Source: Pleomorphomonas oryzae DSM 16300
GTDB lineage: Bacteria; Pseudomonadota; Alphaproteobacteria; Rhizobiales; Pleomorphomonadaceae
Direction: 5' to 3'
Assembly (NCBI RefSeq): GCF_000422965.1
Contig: NZ_AUHB01000001.1
Coordinates: 496,001 to 560,000, forward strand
Length of the DNA: 64,000 bases
In this document: positions 1 through 7,251 of the stretch, piece by piece
Layout: each line of letters begins with the position of its first letter
Position numbering within the stretch: the first letter of the stretch is position 1
Notes under the pieces: generated by a model
The model's input: the letters and a program-made list of their open reading frames with translations, nothing else
What the model was told of the DNA's origin: nothing
The model's database searches: none
Program-made: the position numbers and the translations under genes

Positions 1-2
1 GT

Positions 3-1079
3 GACAACGCTGCCGTCGTGCGGGATCTGGTACTGACGAACGCCCGGTTCTGGATCAACGAGTACCGCTTCGACGGCCTGCGCTTCGATGCGCTGCACGC
101 CATCGAAGACAGCGGTCCCAAGCACCTGATCCAGGACTTGGCCGAACAGACCCGCGCCGCCAGCGACGGCCGGCACATCCATCTCATCGCCGAGAACTCT
201 CACAATCAGGCAAGCTGGCTGAGGCGGCGCGATGACGGTACCCCCTGGCTCTATACCGCTCAATGGAACGACGACCTGCATCATAGCCTGCATGCGTTGG
301 TGACCGGCGAGGACCAGTGGTATTACCAGCCTTACGCCAAGCGTATCGATCTCGTGGCCAAGGCCTTCGCGGAGGGCTTTGCCTTCCAGGGCGAGTATCT
401 GGCGCGGGAAAATCGCATGCACGGCGAGCCGAGCGCTTTCCTGCCGCCCACCGCCTTCGTTTCCTTCATCCAGAACCACGACCACGCCGGCAACCGGCCG
501 GCCGGCGAACGCCTCGGGCAACTGATGCCACGCGAGGCGGCGCGGATGCTGGCTGCGCTCTACCTGCTGTCACCGCAGATCCCGATGCTGTTCATGGGCG
601 AGGAATGGGGGGCTTCGACGCCCTTCTGCTTCTTTTCCGACATCAAGGAATTAGGCGAGGTGATCCGCAAGAGCCGGCTCGAAGAACTCAAGGATTTTCC
701 AGAGGCGTCCAAAGCCAGGCACATCGATCCCATGAGCGAGGAGGCTTTCCGCATTTGCAAGCTCAATTGGGATGAACGCTCCTCCCTCGCCTCTGCGGAG
801 ATGCTGGACCTTTATGGGGACCTTCTGAAACTGAGGGCTTCGGTTCTGACGCCCCGCCTCGTTGGTATGGAAGGACACAGCGGGGCTTCGGACGTTCTCG
901 GCGCCGAGGCGTTTCAGGTGCGCTGGACGCTTGGCGACGGCTCCACCCTCAACCTCGCAGCGAACCTCGGCGCGACGCCTCAAAAGGGTGAATGGCGCGA
1001 TCTCGCTCCCTTGTGGTGTGAGGGCTCGTTCACGGAGGATGCCCTGGGGTCTTACACGGCGCTGTTCTGGCTGAGCTGA
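3..1079 (+). CDS. treZ: Malto-oligosyltrehalose trehalohydrolase, C-terminal part (5' end outside window)
   Basis: The reading frame is already open at base 3 and continues upstream of the window, so only the last ~359 residues are present. The opening D-N-A-A-V-V-R-D and the following stretch ending in F-D-G-L-R-F-D-A are the GH13 nucleophile region typical of TreZ. The block F-I-Q-N-H-D-H and the MLFMGEEWG motif further on are also characteristic of TreZ rather than of other GH13 enzymes. TreZ releases trehalose from maltooligosyl-trehalose in the cytosol and works with TreY. Trehalose synthesis is a common general-stress function in rhizobia, which suits the stress-related genes that follow. 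The promoter and partner genes lie outside the window. Confidence 0.93.
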   Translation, partial: DNAAVVRDLVLTNARFWINEYRFDGLRFDALHAIEDSGPKHLIQDLAEQTRAASDGRHIHLIAENSHNQASWLRRRDDGTPWLYTAQWNDDLHHSLHALVTGEDQWYYQPYAKRIDLVAKAFAEGFAFQGEYLARENRMHGEPSAFLPPTAFVSFIQNHDHAGNRPAGERLGQLMPREAARMLAALYLLSPQIPMLFMGEEWGASTPFCFFSDIKELGEVIRKSRLEELKDFPEASKARHIDPMSEEAFRICKLNWDERSSLASAEMLDLYGDLLKLRASVLTPRLVGMEGHSGASDVLGAEAFQVRWTLGDGSTLNLAANLGATPQKGEWRDLAPLWCEGSFTEDALGSYTALFWLS

Positions 1080-1284
1080 CGTCGAGGCGCCGACCACAAG
1101 CGAGACTGATCAAGATCAGCGGATTTGGCGCAATTTTCAGAACTGAAAACACGAATTATTCCAGCTTCTACGGGAGAAACAGAGGTTAGGTCTACAAAAC
1201 CGGCGACCGGCCGTGGCCCGCCGATGGAATGCTTGAAGCAAGTAGCGCGAATATGCGGCCTTGCGTTGGAAGCGGGAGAACCTG

Positions 1285-1641
1285 ATGTCAGCCAGCATAT
1301 TGATCGTAGAAGACGAGTGGCTGATTGCCGAGGATTACGCTTCGACCTTGCATCAAGCAGGATACCGGATTGTGGGGCCATATCCTTCTGTAGAGGAGGG
1401 CATCGCTGCGGTCGACGCCGAACCGGTCGACGCTGCCTTGCTGGATATTCAGTTGCAGGATGAAATGAGCTTCCCTGTGGCCGAACGCCTGCAAGAGCGA
1501 AACATTCCCTTCGCATTTCTGAGCGGCTACAGCCGACAGCACCTGCCGCCCAAACTCGCATCCTGCGAACTCGTACCCAAGCCAGTCGCTCAAAGGACGC
1601 TTTTGGCGACCGTCAAAAAGATATGCTCGAAGGGCACGTGA
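1285..1641 (+). CDS. Single-domain response regulator, FAT-GUY-like
   Basis: A 118-residue receiver domain with no output domain. The acidic pocket is E9-D10, the phospho-acceptor is D54 in ALLDI, the conserved hydroxyl residue is S80 and the lysine is K99 in PKP. Residues 76-82 read F-A-F-L-S-G-Y, close to the FAT-GUY signature of alphaproteobacterial receivers such as SdrG that feed the PhyR-NepR-EcfG stress pathway. The match is not perfect, with Leu-Ser in place of Ala-Thr. The ATG at 1285 is chosen over the upstream TTG at 1261 because GGGAGA lies 7 bases before it and the fold then starts normally. Its position beside a block of EcfG-type promoters suggests a stress-signalling role; this is inference. 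Confidence 0.85.
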   Translation: MSASILIVEDEWLIAEDYASTLHQAGYRIVGPYPSVEEGIAAVDAEPVDAALLDIQLQDEMSFPVAERLQERNIPFAFLSGYSRQHLPPKLASCELVPKPVAQRTLLATVKKICSKGT

Positions 1642-1648
1642 CGGAGCG

Positions 1649-1680
1649 AATAATAAAAGGGCGGCGCCGGTGGCGCCGCC
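1649..1680 (-). terminator. Rho-independent terminator of the KGG-repeat gene
   Basis: On the minus strand a perfect 9-bp G+C stem (1672-1680 with 1660-1668, 3-base loop) is followed by CCTTTTATTATT. It lies about 80 bases past the stop codon of the gene at 1759-2127. On the plus strand the same hairpin has no T-run, so termination of the response regulator gene here is less clear. Confidence 0.75.
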
Positions 1681-1715
1681 AGAAATATCAATAAAGGAAG
1701 GAAGGCACGAGGCAA

Positions 1716-1742
1716 CCACGGCCCCCTGGAAGGGGGCCGTGG
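1716..1742 (-). other. Perfect 11-bp stem-loop downstream of the KGG-repeat gene
   Basis: The arms 1716-1726 and 1732-1742 (CCACGGCCCCC and its exact complement) enclose a 5-base loop. It begins 17 bases past the KGG gene stop and has no T-run of its own. It may act as a 3' stabilising structure ahead of the terminator at 1649-1680. Confidence 0.6.
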
Positions 1743-1758
1743 CTGGGAAAGTGGTGGT

Positions 1759-2127
1759 TCAATGCTGGCCGCCTTTGCGACCGGCTTCCGCGGCTCGCTC
1801 GGGATCGTTCCTGAAGTTACCGCCAGACTCCTGACCGCCCTTGCGGCCGGCTTCAGCAGCCCGCTCAGGATCGTTCCGGAAGTTACCGCCGGATTCCTGA
1901 CCACCCTTGCGGCCGGCTTCAGCAGCCCGCTCAGGATCGTTCTTGAAATTACCGCCGGACTCCTGGCCGCCCTTGCGACCGGCTTCGGCGGCTCGCTCAG
2001 GGTCGTTCTTGAAGTTGCCGCCGGATTCCTGGCCACCCTTGGACGCGATTTCGCGCTGCTTGCCCACATCCATCGAGGCAAAACCGCGGCGGGAGGTGTC
2101 ACCAGTGCTGGTCTGTTGGTTAGGCAT
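1759..2127 (-). CDS. KGG-repeat stress protein (GsiB-like)
   Basis: A 122-residue hydrophilic protein. After a 29-residue leader it consists of four 22-residue repeats (residues 30-51, 52-73, 74-95, 96-117) plus a final K-G-G-Q-H. Each repeat starts K-G-G-Q-E-S-G-G-N-F, the KGG or stress-induced acidophilic repeat found in Bacillus GsiB and in many alphaproteobacterial hydrophilin-like proteins. Such proteins are thought to protect during desiccation or osmotic stress; no enzymatic function is expected. The start is well supported by GGAGAAAAG just upstream. A GGAAC-N16-GGTT promoter candidate lies 51 bases upstream of the start, so control by sigma-EcfG is likely. Confidence 0.9.
   Translation of the reverse strand: MPNQQTSTGDTSRRGFASMDVGKQREIASKGGQESGGNFKNDPERAAEAGRKGGQESGGNFKNDPERAAEAGRKGGQESGGNFRNDPERAAEAGRKGGQESGGNFRNDPERAAEAGRKGGQH
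1777..2040 (-). repeat. Four tandem 66-bp coding repeats
   Basis: Four in-frame copies of a 66-bp unit encode the 22-residue KGG repeats. The copies differ by a few bases, mostly silent or Lys/Arg changes after N-F. The copy number could vary between strains by slippage or recombination. Confidence 0.9.
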
Positions 2128-2177
2128 TGCTTTTCTCCTTATTGGGGATCTTGCTGCCTTGTTGGTAGCGAGACTCC

Positions 2178-2202
2178 AACCAGCCAGACGGCCAATTGTT
2201 CC
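2178..2202 (-). promoter_or_regulatory. sigma-EcfG-type promoter of the KGG-repeat gene
   Basis: The minus strand reads GGAAC (2202-2198), 16 bases, then GGTT (2181-2178). This fits the alphaproteobacterial general-stress consensus GGAAC-N16/17-CGTT apart from one base in the -10 box. The start codon is at 2127, giving a leader of about 45 bases. The rest of 2203-2487 is AT-richer than its surroundings and shows no gene. Confidence 0.75.
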
Positions 2203-2487
2203 GTATCTGACAATTTTTTTAATCTTTCCAAATGAAACAAATCAACCAAAGCGGACCACACAGTAACGATAAATAGAATCTTGTGGCGTCAATTTTTCCA
2301 ATATAGGAACTAAATATACTTTATTTAAACCGTCCGTCTCGTCTCGTTTCTTTATATACGCACCGTCTAAACTGACAGTTCCCTTATCAATAGCATGAAG
2401 CCGCCCGTCGGGACGCTAAATCAGATGGATCTTTCGGCACCCAGCTCCGGCCAAATCGCCTACGTCGGCTTTTCCTTGGCTAGCTGT

Positions 2488-2512
2488 GGAACCGTGGGGA
2501 TTTCGGTTGGTT
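2488..2512 (+). promoter_or_regulatory. sigma-EcfG-type promoter of the small acidic protein gene
   Basis: GGAAC at 2488-2492, 16 bases, then GGTT at 2509-2512. This is the same arrangement as at the divergent KGG gene, and it lies 85 bases before the ATG at 2598. The 470-base gap 2128-2597 thus holds two divergent stress-type promoters and no gene that I can support. Confidence 0.7.
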
Positions 2513-2597
2513 TGGATAGAGTGACCTGTTCGTTGAGCCTTCCGCGAAGGCAAGCGCTGGCGATCCATTGGGTCAGGACTAACTGACGGAGACGGTT

Positions 2598-2945
2598 ATG
2601 ACCATCAAGGTGAAAGAGATCACGCCGCTCGACGACGGCCAGCATCGCGTCGAGTTCAATATGGTCGACGGAGTGACCGTTACCCTTGTTCTGCCGGCAG
2701 CCGAAGGCGGACCTGCGGCGCAGGATCCGACGAGCCGCGCCGAAGACGCGATCAAAGCGCTGTGCGAAGCGATGTCCTCGGGGCCTCGCGAAGAAATCCC
2801 GACCGCCAACGACGCCCGCGAAAACCAGGATCGTGACGCGCTTGAAGAACAGCTCGACGAAGGGCTTGAAGACAGTTTCCCGGCAAGCGATCCGGTATCA
2901 ATCAGCGTGCCCTCCACTCTGCCGAAAACAACCAGCCCGAGCTAA
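2598..2945 (+). CDS. Small acidic conserved protein of unknown function
   Basis: A 115-residue, strongly acidic, soluble protein without signal peptide or membrane segment. Residues ~1-35 look like a small beta unit (M-T-I-K-V-K-E-I..., ...V-T-V-T-L-V-L-P). The C-terminal third carries L-D-E-G-L-E-D-S-F-P-A-S-D-P-V-S. I recall this short motif from many small uncharacterised rhizobial proteins, usually as E-Q-L-D-E-G-L-x-x-[ST]-F-P-A-S-D-P. GGAG at 2588 supports the ATG at 2598. A GGAAC-N16-GGTT promoter candidate upstream suggests membership of the general stress regulon. No biochemical function can be assigned. Confidence 0.75.
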   Translation: MTIKVKEITPLDDGQHRVEFNMVDGVTVTLVLPAAEGGPAAQDPTSRAEDAIKALCEAMSSGPREEIPTANDARENQDRDALEEQLDEGLEDSFPASDPVSISVPSTLPKTTSPS

Positions 2946-3075
2946 ACGATCCGGCTTCTGCCCCCCGGCAATACCGGACATTCGGCGCCTACTGGGCAAC
3001 GAGAAGGAAGGCGACACCCGGCATGCCAATCCCGGATCGACATCTCGCCTGCATCAATCCACCGACCAGCAGCCT

Positions 3076-3222
3076 TCACGGCTCCAATTCGGACTGATGT
3101 CGCCCAAAGGTAAGGACCCGCGCGCCTTCTTGTGCGAGCAAGGCAACGGTCGCGCGACCGATACCGGTCGTGCCACCCCTAACTAGGATTCGCTTTCCTT
3201 CAATATTGACTCGATCATGCAT
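3076..3222 (-). pseudogene. Truncated short-chain dehydrogenase/reductase (SDR) remnant
   Basis: An ATG at 3222, five bases after the stop of the upstream gene at 3227-5452, opens a 48-codon frame. It holds an intact SDR Rossmann start: a G-G-T-T-G-I-G-R loop for NAD(P) binding, then a helix and a second strand ending R-V-L-T-F-G-R. It stops at base 3076, where a normal SDR would have about 200 more residues. The downstream bases 2946-3075 show no convincing continuation in another frame. It therefore looks like a decayed gene that was once the last member of the operon transcribed from the right. Confidence 0.7.
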
Positions 3223-3226
3223 ACCA

Positions 3227-5452
3227 TTACTCCCAAGTAAGCAAGAATCGTCCGTTGGCCGGCAATTTATAGGTAACACGATCGGACGAACTTTCCGTAG
3301 GATGAAGAACTTCGCCACCGATCGTCTTGAGCTCGATCTTGCCAAGCCGGTGGCGCTTCAACCGCACGAAGCTCAAACCGGCCAAGCAGACCTCACCGTC
3401 GTGCAGCGTGATGGTGACAGCACGTTGGCCAGTGCGCTCCAGCGTCGGCAGCAGGTGATCACAGAAAATCAGGAAGGGAGCGCCATCGACGCGATGGTTG
3501 GCACGGGTCGCGAATATGAACGCCGCGCCCGCTCCATAGATTTCCTGACCGACCTGACCGGCAGGTTGACCATCGACGTAGAGATCCTCGAGCGGGAAGG
3601 ACAGCTTGCGATCGATGTGACCGTTGGCTTCGCGCTGCTTGGGAGAGAGGGCTTCGGCCGGCAAGGCATCGGGGTAATAAAACCAGGCGCGGTCAAGCGC
3701 ATACTTGCAATATTCAAGCATAAGCATGCGCACGGTAGGATCAATGTCGCGCCCACCATCATCGAGATAATGCTCGAAAGCCGACAGAGAATCGAAACAT
3801 TCGTAGATCGCCATGTAGGGCGCATCTTGCAGGCAGGTGACGCCAAGGAAGTTGCGGTAATGGGCCGCGTGATCGATCTCGCTTTCCCAAATTGCTGCGT
3901 TGTGAAAGAAGCTGGCGACATAAACGTAGCTCTGTTCCAGATAGACCCGTTCGTCGGTCAGGCGCCAAAGCCTAATGCACGCCGCCGCTCCCCAGGCGGT
4001 CAGGTTGGCCTGATAATTGATGTTGAAACGCAACCCGACTGCGGCGTCGATCGCCGCTCGAGCTTCGCTGAGATAACGCTCGTCGTCCGTGAGCTCGAAG
4101 GCCTGCAGCATGACCCAGGCATAGATTCCGCCAACGTCAGTCTGGCCGCGACCATCGGATCCAGCGCTTTCAGTAATGACGCTGAAGTCCGTGATCTTGT
4201 ACTGGACAGGCCATTTATACTTGAAGTGATGCGCCGTGTTGATCCCAAACTCGATGGACTTCATCAGCAGGTCTCGAGCTTGCTCGTCGCCGTCCAGCGC
4301 CAGAAGGCCGAGATTGAGCATAGGGTGATAAAGGTACCAGCTGTCGACCGCATCGGCATCCTTGTCGTCCCCGACATTCGGCAAATAGCGGCGCAGTGAT
4401 TTGAGCTTGGGATCGTAGAACTTCTCCAGCCCAGCCTTGAACTCGGCTTCGAGTGGGGGCGCTTCACCGCACCATTTTCCCCACTCATGGATCGCCTCGA
4501 CGACCGACATCTGCACCATGATGTCTGGATATTCGGCGGCCGTGTAGGGATGAATGTATCGATGGCCATAGTGCTTGATGGTCGCCTCAGGCGCTTCATC
4601 AAGGTCAAGCAGGGTACGTTCAGCGCGTTCGATCCAGTCACGGTACGCGGGATCTGGCCGTTCAATCAGCCGATAAGCGACCCCAAGCATCTTGACGAAC
4701 CGCAGAGCGGATTCCCGTTCGTGCGGCGGAACATCGTGGCAGAACACCACTATGGCGTCGGAGAGCGTAACCTCCACGCCGGCCTCCAATGCATCGGTCG
4801 GCGGCGTTCCGCTCTGGGTCGGCGTCGGAATGAGATAGCCGAGCTCGGGCCACAAGCCGCCGACGGCTCCGTCTGGCTTGGTTTTCGTCGCGCGGAAGTA
4901 ATCGTTCATTGCAGTCAGGTTCTGAAAATACAGAACTGAACCGAAACGCGGCTCGTTGGCGTGAAAATACAAGAGACCGCTGTTGAGGCCGCGCTGGCCG
5001 GCCTCCACATGACCCTTAACTCGCAGAGGATCGTCGTTGTTGTCGAGAGGATAGACATCGCGCGGCACGAACGGGAAGAGCATTGGCACGGCGGGTGTGA
5101 ACCGCACCGTCAGCCGCAAATACTCGAAGCCATCATTGCCGGTTCGGAACGTAACGATGTGTTCGCCAAGCGAGCTGCGGATCTTTAGCTTTGCCGCCTC
5201 GTCAGCTTTGGCTTTCAACTCGGTACAGGTAAACTCGCCGGTCAGATAAGCGGCTCGCAATGCAAGCCCGCCCTGCCCCTTGCGGCGGACGAAAGCCCAT
5301 ACGGAGTCCATGGAGGTCCGAAGCTCGACATCCAGATCTCCCAGAGGAAAGCGGGCAACGGACTTGCCGGTGTCCTCATGGGTTGCCTGTCGAACCCCGA
5401 GCACATAGGGGCTCACGCCGGCGACATCAGGATTGAGCGCAAGTGTCGACAT
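3227..5452 (-). CDS. Large unidentified protein, probable (alpha/alpha)6-barrel glycosidase-like fold
   Basis: A 741-residue cytosolic protein (no signal peptide or membrane segment) that I cannot name. Residues ~1-330 look beta-rich. Residues ~340-650 contain aromatic-rich helical hairpins (for example D-S-W-Y-L-Y-H-P-M-L-N-L-G and D-V-G-G-I-Y-A-W-V-M-L-Q-A) like those of six-hairpin glycosidases, lyases and epimerases. Residues ~680-741 form a short beta tail. The ATG at 5452 is preferred to the one at 5464 because AGGA lies 6 bases upstream of it. A GGAAC-N16-TGTT promoter candidate at 5490-5514 would give a leader of ~30 bases. A sugar-related enzymatic role is inference from fold appearance only. 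Confidence 0.7.
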   Translation of the reverse strand: MSTLALNPDVAGVSPYVLGVRQATHEDTGKSVARFPLGDLDVELRTSMDSVWAFVRRKGQGGLALRAAYLTGEFTCTELKAKADEAAKLKIRSSLGEHIVTFRTGNDGFEYLRLTVRFTPAVPMLFPFVPRDVYPLDNNDDPLRVKGHVEAGQRGLNSGLLYFHANEPRFGSVLYFQNLTAMNDYFRATKTKPDGAVGGLWPELGYLIPTPTQSGTPPTDALEAGVEVTLSDAIVVFCHDVPPHERESALRFVKMLGVAYRLIERPDPAYRDWIERAERTLLDLDEAPEATIKHYGHRYIHPYTAAEYPDIMVQMSVVEAIHEWGKWCGEAPPLEAEFKAGLEKFYDPKLKSLRRYLPNVGDDKDADAVDSWYLYHPMLNLGLLALDGDEQARDLLMKSIEFGINTAHHFKYKWPVQYKITDFSVITESAGSDGRGQTDVGGIYAWVMLQAFELTDDERYLSEARAAIDAAVGLRFNINYQANLTAWGAAACIRLWRLTDERVYLEQSYVYVASFFHNAAIWESEIDHAAHYRNFLGVTCLQDAPYMAIYECFDSLSAFEHYLDDGGRDIDPTVRMLMLEYCKYALDRAWFYYPDALPAEALSPKQREANGHIDRKLSFPLEDLYVDGQPAGQVGQEIYGAGAAFIFATRANHRVDGAPFLIFCDHLLPTLERTGQRAVTITLHDGEVCLAGLSFVRLKRHRLGKIELKTIGGEVLHPTESSSDRVTYKLPANGRFLLTWE

Positions 5453-5489
5453 TCTGTTCCTCATTACTCGTTGACCCTGGCAAAGAGAG

Positions 5490-5514
5490 AACAGAATCCC
5501 GGCGCGCTTGTTCC
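5490..5514 (-). promoter_or_regulatory. Candidate sigma-EcfG promoter of the 741-residue protein
   Basis: The minus strand reads GGAAC (5514-5510), 16 bases, then TGTT (5493-5490). The -35 element is perfect and the -10 element differs from CGTT by one base. The start codon is at 5452. The 148-base gap to the upstream gene makes an independent promoter plausible. Confidence 0.55.
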
Positions 5515-5600
5515 AGGCTTCCGAGATGTTTCACCGGCTCGCGACTTTTCCTGGCGACTCCGGGCGCAATCGTCGTTCCGCCCGTTTTGTCTATGCTCGA

Positions 5601-6194
5601 TCACGACGAGCCGATAGCGCGCGCCTGTCTGAGATCTTCCACGAAGGCCTTGAAGGCAGCGTGCTTGGCCTCGGAGTCCGGAATACGCAGGAGATAGGAG
5701 GGGTGGACGGTCAGGAAGCCACGTCTGTTGCCGAAGGCCATTGGCCCGCGTTCCCGCATGACGGCGACCGAGCGTTCGGCGAGGGCAAGTCCGGCCGTCG
5801 CGCCGAGCGCGACGATCACGGAAGGCTGGACCAGATCGATCTCGCGCCAGAGCCACCAACGCTGATGAACGACCTCGCCCGTGCTGGGCTTGCGGTGAAT
5901 CCGTCGCTTGCCACGCTCGACGAAGTGGAACTGCTTCACCGCATTGGTCATATAGCATTTCCGCCGGTCGATCTTCGCCTCGGCGAGGGCGCGATCGAGC
6001 AGGCGGCCGGCCGGCCCGACGAACGGCCGTCCTTCGCGGTCTTCGGCATCGCCTGGTTGCTCCCCGACGAAGGCTATGATGGCAGATATAGGCCCCTCGC
6101 CCGGCACGATGGCGCCGACGCCAGCATCAGCTGGGAACTCCCGCCGCATGGCTTCGTTGAGCTCTTCGATCGAGGCAAAGTCCTGTTCGGTCAT
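5601..6194 (-). CDS. UdgX-like uracil-DNA glycosylase family protein lacking Fe-S cysteines
   Basis: A 197-residue member of the family 4/UdgX branch of uracil-DNA glycosylases. The motif G-E-Q-P-G-D-A-E-D (44-52) with F-V-G-P-A-G (58-63), the K96-R-R-I-H100 loop and the H-P-S-Y-L-L-R motif near the C-terminus are visible. In mycobacterial UdgX the His of KRRIH forms a covalent bond to uracil-DNA, so H100 probably does the same. The N-terminal C-x-x-C and the cysteine after E-V-V that I recall as Fe-S ligands in UdgX are absent; only C80 remains. The protein follows the DUF72 gene by 56 bases and may be cotranscribed with it. A role in uracil repair or binding under stress is inferred. Confidence 0.82.
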   Translation of the reverse strand: MTEQDFASIEELNEAMRREFPADAGVGAIVPGEGPISAIIAFVGEQPGDAEDREGRPFVGPAGRLLDRALAEAKIDRRKCYMTNAVKQFHFVERGKRRIHRKPSTGEVVHQRWWLWREIDLVQPSVIVALGATAGLALAERSVAVMRERGPMAFGNRRGFLTVHPSYLLRIPDSEAKHAAFKAFVEDLRQARAIGSS

Positions 6195-6247
6195 CGTCGC
6201 GCCTCAGGAACGGCCGCTCTTGCCAATAGCTGGCCGGCGCTTCGGTG

Positions 6248-6273
6248 AACTCATAGTAGCAAGAGACGGTTCC
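6248..6273 (-). promoter_or_regulatory. Weak candidate sigma-EcfG promoter of the UdgX-like gene
   Basis: The minus strand reads GGAAC (6273-6269), 17 bases, then AGTT (6251-6248), overlapping the 3' end of the DUF72 gene. It is the least convincing of the six such sites here, but it lies 54 bases before the ATG at 6194. Confidence 0.35.
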
Positions 6274-7180
6274 CCTCAGGATCGAGGTGGGTCGTGTCAC
6301 CATGCCACTCAACCCCGAGCTCGCGCATGATTGCCAGCGCGTCGTCCGGGGCACGAAGCCCATCGGTATTGTCGAAGAACAGGAAGACGTCCCGTGGCTG
6401 ATTCGGCGCCCTTCTGTCGCCGACGAAGTCACCGTCATCCATCGGCTCGCCGTGCGACCAGGCGGCGACGCGCCGCGCCCAGCGTTGGCGTTCGGCCTCG
6501 TCGTAGCCGGATCTATAGAGATCGCGGGAGCCATGCAGACGGCAATAGACGAAGTCCGATGTCACATCCATCAGCAGCGGCCATTCCACCGTATCGGCGC
6601 AGACCAGCGCGACATTGTGCTCACGCAACAGGTCGATGAAGGCCGGGTTTCGGAAACTGTTGTGGCGGATCTCCAGCGCATATCGCATGGGCTGTTTGGC
6701 GGGGCGTATCGCATCCGGATCGCGGACGTGATCATCGTGCCTCATCGCCATATCGGTCGCTGCGTCTGTATCCTTCGGAAGCAGAGCCAGAAAGTCCCGG
6801 ATGCGCTCGAAGTCGAAATGAAAACTGGGAGGAAACTGCCAGAGGATGGGACCGAGCTTCGTGCCGAGCCGCAACGGACCAGAGGCGAAGAAGTTGGCTA
6901 GCGGCGCTTCGACATCCTTCAGCCGTTTGACGTGCGTGATAAAGCGCGGCCCCTTGACGGCGAACAGAAAGTCGGTGGGCGTGTCGGCAGCCCAACGGTC
7001 GAAGGTGCGCGGCTTTTGCAAACCGTAGAAGGTGCCGTTGATTTCCAGCGACGAAAAGCGCGATGCGGCATAGGCCAGCTCCTGACTCTGCCGCAGCCCC
7101 TTCGGATAGAAGTGACCGCGCCAGGGCGAATAGGTCCAGCCCGACAGGCCGATGCGAATGATGCCGACGTTGGAGCGCAT
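6251..7180 (-). CDS. DUF72 (YecE-like) protein
   Basis: A 309-residue TIM-barrel-like protein of the DUF72 family. Typical features are the N-terminal I-G-L-S-G-W-T-Y-S-P-W-R-G-H-F-Y-P, the S-S-L-E-I-N-G-T-F-Y-G block, K-G-P-R-F-I-T-H, the I-L-W-Q-F-P-P stretch and A-L-E-I-R-H-N-S-F. The biochemical function of the family is not established; nucleic-acid or metal-related roles have been suggested. The ATG at 7180 is chosen over a TTG at 7192 because GGGAGG precedes it at the right distance. It has its own perfect GGAAC-N16-CGTT promoter candidate and lies between a UdgX-like gene and a glutathione-dependent reductase, consistent with a stress or repair context. Confidence 0.88.
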   Translation of the reverse strand: MRSNVGIIRIGLSGWTYSPWRGHFYPKGLRQSQELAYAASRFSSLEINGTFYGLQKPRTFDRWAADTPTDFLFAVKGPRFITHVKRLKDVEAPLANFFASGPLRLGTKLGPILWQFPPSFHFDFERIRDFLALLPKDTDAATDMAMRHDDHVRDPDAIRPAKQPMRYALEIRHNSFRNPAFIDLLREHNVALVCADTVEWPLLMDVTSDFVYCRLHGSRDLYRSGYDEAERQRWARRVAAWSHGEPMDDGDFVGDRRAPNQPRDVFLFFDNTDGLRAPDDALAIMRELGVEWHGDTTHLDPEGNRLLLL

Positions 7181-7206
7181 GCCGCCTCCCAAGTTACCCT
7201 TGGGAG

Positions 7207-7231
7207 AACGCGAGGTTCGGAAGCGGGTTCC
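7207..7231 (-). promoter_or_regulatory. sigma-EcfG promoter of the DUF72 gene
   Basis: The minus strand reads GGAAC (7231-7227), exactly 16 bases, then CGTT (7210-7207). Both elements match the general-stress consensus perfectly. The ATG is at 7180, so the leader would be about 20 bases and include GGGAGG. Confidence 0.8.
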
Positions 7232-7251
7232 TCAGGGGCTCTGCAGGGGGC

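Noticed and set aside
1762-2266. Plus-strand frames with Ala/Gly-rich repeats
   Set aside because: They are reverse readings of the KGG repeats and have no start signals.
2306-2330. Additional GGAAC at 2306 as an EcfG promoter
   Set aside because: No GTT element occurs 16-18 bases downstream (the sequence there is AAAC).
3170-4399. 409-codon open frame on the plus strand
   Set aside because: It lies antisense inside the 741-residue protein gene, follows its codon periodicity and has no ribosome site or family similarity.
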